Origin: Corynebacterium atrinae
GTDB taxonomy: Bacteria; Actinomycetota; Actinomycetes; Mycobacteriales; Mycobacteriaceae
NCBI RefSeq assembly: GCF_030408455.1
Contig: NZ_CP046977.1
Location: 186,001 to 250,000 of the forward strand
DNA length: 64,000 nt
Direction of reading: 5' to 3'
In this document: piece by piece, positions 61,772 through 64,000 of the stretch
Position numbering within the stretch: position 1 is the stretch's first letter
Layout: each line of letters opens with the position of its first letter
Program-made: the position numbers and the translations under genes
Notes under the pieces: model-generated
What the model was told of the DNA's origin: nothing
What the model saw: only the letters and a program-made list of their open reading frames with translations
Databases searched by the model: none

Positions 61772-62065
61772 ATGCTTTTCGACGACCGCGGCTCCGTCAC
61801 CATCGAAGCCGCCCTCGGCCTCTCCAGCTTGGTGCTGGTGAGTGGGCTCATCGTGGGAGCAATCGCCACCATGGCGGCCCACGTCGCCGCGGTGGATCTC
61901 GCGGGGGCGGCAGCCCGCTCCCATGCCATCGGGGTGGACTACGTTCCTCCACGCGGCGAGGTATCGATCAGCCAATCAGGGGCAACGGTGACCGCCACGG
62001 CACGGGTTCCCGCAGTTTTTGGAACGCGTAGCCATATCGCGGTGTTTCCCATGGAGCAGCCGTGA
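61772..62065 (+). CDS. TadE-like minor pilin protein
   Basis: 97 residues. DDRGSVTIEAALGLSSLVLVSGLIVGAIATMAAH has the TadE start (RGSxTIEAAL) with the E+5 position and a single helix, followed by a small outer domain with two Ala-rich strands. Overlaps the next gene by 4 nt. Pseudopilin of the Tad machinery by family. Confidence 0.85.
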   Translation: MLFDDRGSVTIEAALGLSSLVLVSGLIVGAIATMAAHVAAVDLAGAAARSHAIGVDYVPPRGEVSISQSGATVTATARVPAVFGTRSHIAVFPMEQP

Positions 62066-62376
62066 TGAGGAATGAGGAAGGCTACGCGACGGTCGCCACC
62101 GCCGGTTTTGCCGCCGCGTTGATCACCCTTTGTGGAGCCACGATCGTCGTTTCCTCGCTCGTTGTCGCTCACCATGAGGCTCGCGTTGCCGCCGATTTGG
62201 CGGCGGTGGCGGGAGCCTTCGCGGCCTACCGCGGGGAGGACGCCTGCCTGGTGGTGGGTGCGGTGGCGGGGGACAACGGGGCGTCGATAAGCAGCTGTTC
62301 GGTCGAGGGAGTCGATGTCACCGTGACAGCGCGGGTGCGCGGAAGGGAGGTTAGTGCGACGGCGGGGCCGGTGTAG
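62062..62376 (+). CDS. Rv3654c-type TadE-like secretion-neighbourhood protein
   Basis: 104 residues. NEEGYATVATAGFAAALITLCGATIVVSSLVVAHHEARVAADLAAVAGAFAAYRGEDAC is the helicase/secretion-neighbourhood TadE-like pattern (short motifs EGYATV, ARVAADLAAVAGA). One helix and a small outer part with two Cys (DACLVV and SSCSVEG). Its 3' end overlaps the convergent helicase gene by 26 nt. Confidence 0.82.
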   Translation: MMRNEEGYATVATAGFAAALITLCGATIVVSSLVVAHHEARVAADLAAVAGAFAAYRGEDACLVVGAVAGDNGASISSCSVEGVDVTVTARVRGREVSATAGPV

Positions 62377-64000
62377 AAGTCATGGTGACCAAGGCGCCAA
62401 GCAGACGCAACGCACCGGCTTTATCCAATGGGCTGTTGCCATTGCCGCACTTTGGCGACTGCACGCACGAGGGACAGCCGGATTCGCACGTGCACGAGCG
62501 AACGGCCTCGAAGGTTGCCTCGATCCACTCGGGGAAGCGGGCGAAGCCTTCATCGGCGAAGCCCGCACCACCCGGGTGTCCGTCATAGACGAAAACAGTG
62601 GGCAAGTTCGTGTCCGCGTGCAGGGCGGTGGAGACGCCGCCGATGTCCCAGCGATCACACGTGGCGATCAACGGCAACAGGCCGATCGCCGCGTGCTCGG
62701 CCGCGTGAAGCGTGCCGGGCGTGTCACCGGCCGTGACCCCCATCGCGGACAGTGCGAGCGGGTCAATGGTGTAGGACACCGCCCGGGTGCGCAGCTTCTG
62801 TTCCGGCAGGTCAAGGGGAATGATATCGGCGGTGGTGCCATCGGGAAGTTTGGTGATGTAGCCGATGACCCGGTCCGTGACTTCGACCTCGACGTTAGCC
62901 ACCCACAGCCCGGGGGAGTAGTTGACCAACTCCTCCTCGCCGGGCTGGGAGAGAATTCGGATATCGGTCTCGGTCCGGGCAATCGTGGTGTAGTCGGGCT
63001 GCTCGGGGCGTGCTAAGGCCACGAAGTTGTCCAGGTCGAGGTCGTCGATGACGAAGCTCTCGCCCTGATGCAGGTACACCGCGCCGGGGTGAACCTGCGC
63101 TGGGGCACGGGCGGAATCGATCGTGCCCAACAGGCGACCATCGGACATATCGACGATCATGACTTCCTCGCCGGAACCGCCCCGCAGGCTCACCGAAGAA
63201 TGCGCGGACTCCGGGGTGAGCGGGCCGTCAAGGACGGGGACGGCGAACCAGCCGCGGGCGCGGCGGCGCAGCAGGCCCGCGGTGGTGAGGTCATCGACGA
63301 CCTGCTGGGCCCCGAAGTCGTCGACGTCCTGCTGGGTCAACGGCTTCTCGACGGCCGCGCAATAAACATGCCCCAACAACACATACGGGTTGTGCGGATT
63401 AAACACGGAGTTTTCCACGGGCCGGCCCAGGAGGGCCTCGGGGTGGTGGACGAGGTAGGTGTCCATGGGCTCATCCCGGGCGACGAGGACCACCAGCGAA
63501 CCCTGCCCGCGGCGACCTGCCCGCCCCGCCTGTTGCCAGAAGCTCGCCACCGTGCCGGGGAAACCGGCGGTGACGACGGCGTCGAGCCCCCCGACGTCGA
63601 TACCCAACTCCAAAGCGTTGGTGGTGGACACGCCCAGGAGTTCGCCACTATCGAGCTGGCGTTCCAGGCGCCGTCGATCCTCCGCCAGGTAGCCCGCCCG
63701 ATAGGCCGCGATGCGGGCAGCGAAATCCCTTCGGCCCATTCCGGAGAGATCCTCGGCGGTGCGCAGCGCCACAAGTTCTGCGGAGCGGCGCGAACGCACA
63801 AACGTCAGGGTGCGGGCGCCTTCGGCGACGAGGGTGGCCATGATGTCCGCCGACTCGGTAGTGGCGGCACGGCGGACCGGCGCACCGTTCTCACCCTCCA
63901 GGCCCTCGATGAATCCGGGCTCCCACAGCATGACGGTGCGCTCGCCGGTGGGGGCACCATCTTCGGTGACCGCGCGGACCGGGCGCCCCAACAAGTTAGC
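62351..64000 (-). CDS. DEAD/DEAH-box helicase with DUF1998 domain, MrfA/YprA-like (5' end outside window)
   Basis: Only the C-terminal 549 codons are present; the frame is open to base 64000. Helicase motifs of the second RecA domain are visible: TLTFVRSRRSAE, LGVSTTNALELGIDVGGLDAVVTAGFPGT (motif V) and QQAGRAGRRGQGS (motif VI). The C-terminal zinc cluster CTCESGCPSCVQSPKCGNGN is that of MrfA-type proteins, which act in excision repair of mitomycin-type damage. Rv3649 is the mycobacterial counterpart with the same position after the Tad genes. Confidence 0.92.
   Translation of the reverse strand, partial: ANLLGRPVRAVTEDGAPTGERTVMLWEPGFIEGLEGENGAPVRRAATTESADIMATLVAEGARTLTFVRSRRSAELVALRTAEDLSGMGRRDFAARIAAYRAGYLAEDRRRLERQLDSGELLGVSTTNALELGIDVGGLDAVVTAGFPGTVASFWQQAGRAGRRGQGSLVVLVARDEPMDTYLVHHPEALLGRPVENSVFNPHNPYVLLGHVYCAAVEKPLTQQDVDDFGAQQVVDDLTTAGLLRRRARGWFAVPVLDGPLTPESAHSSVSLRGGSGEEVMIVDMSDGRLLGTIDSARAPAQVHPGAVYLHQGESFVIDDLDLDNFVALARPEQPDYTTIARTETDIRILSQPGEEELVNYSPGLWVANVEVEVTDRVIGYITKLPDGTTADIIPLDLPEQKLRTRAVSYTIDPLALSAMGVTAGDTPGTLHAAEHAAIGLLPLIATCDRWDIGGVSTALHADTNLPTVFVYDGHPGGAGFADEGFARFPEWIEATFEAVRSCTCESGCPSCVQSPKCGNGNSPLDKAGALRLLGALVTMTSTPAPPSH

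Overview
The window is a contiguous piece of a Corynebacterium chromosome (order Mycobacteriales). Evidence: the gene order aspT-dnaX-YbaB-recR-gatD/murT-dnaQ-like-leuA-lysC-asd-sigC-katA-Mrp-PBP-whcA-glxR-nth-marP-Tad is that of Corynebacterium, with mycobacterial parallels in the last third (ponA2/whiB4, nth/marP, Rv3661/6C RNA/Rv3660c/Tad/helicase). Other signs are LysC with an internal beta-subunit start, GlxR of 227 residues, and many genes with a TANNNT hexamer exactly 7 nt before the start codon (leaderless mRNAs). No IS element, prophage or CRISPR array was seen. Gene names are by recognition of protein sequence; no database search was possible.

Layout. 1-2213: queuosine salvage (tgt end, YhhQ-type precursor transporter, gluQ); the last two are divergent from overlapping -10 boxes. 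2302-4274: a secreted surface protein and a membrane-anchored hypothetical protein. 4592-8335: TetR regulator divergent from an APC permease and a flavin amine oxidase, probably amine uptake and oxidation, with a GlxR-like site nested in a palindrome. 8385-8853: a dispersed hairpin repeat, tRNA-Ser(GGA) and the SRP RNA. 8919-16781: aspT, SUFU-domain protein, dnaX, YbaB, recR, the murT-gatD lipid II amidation pair, and a DnaQ-like protein with a degenerate active site. 16805-19761: DMT permease and leuA behind a Leu-rich leader peptide. 19838-23319: a 30-residue membrane peptide gene, deoD with an MFS transporter, a PIG-V-like mannosyltransferase. 23425-25743: lysC-asd. 25896-28508: a second surface protein sharing the C-terminal module of the first, then an HNH protein. 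28639-32334: YkvI-like protein, sigC, katA.

32392-38257 is a six-gene Mrp Na+/H+ antiporter operon (mrpA carries the MrpB domain), followed by a YhgE/Pip-like membrane protein. 39873-40240 holds a composite palindromic intergenic element and tRNA-Pro(CGG). 40306-45610: metallophosphoesterase, YqeY, a FecBCD-type ABC importer with a divergent ArsR regulator, DedA. 45678-50831: class A PBP with PASTA domain, WhcA/WhiB4, DUF4177, RidA, MBL hydrolase, GlxR. 51080-55886: nth, TlpA-like thioredoxin, NUDIX, MarP-like protease, alpha/beta hydrolase, holin-like protein. 55983-64000: Fic-like protein, HAD-IB hydrolase, the 6C small RNA with a LexA-like box, then Ssd/CpaE, TadA, TadB, TadC, DUF4244 pilin-like peptide, two TadE-like proteins and a convergent MrfA/YprA-like helicase running off the right edge.

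The points most worth following are the 6C RNA promoter region with its SOS-like elements; the dispersed hairpin with a compensatory base-pair change; the composite palindromic element at 39.9 kb; the loss of zinc ligands in Tgt and MurT and of catalytic acids in the DnaQ-like protein; and the two surface proteins sharing a two-helix, two-cysteine, Ser-rich C-terminal module.
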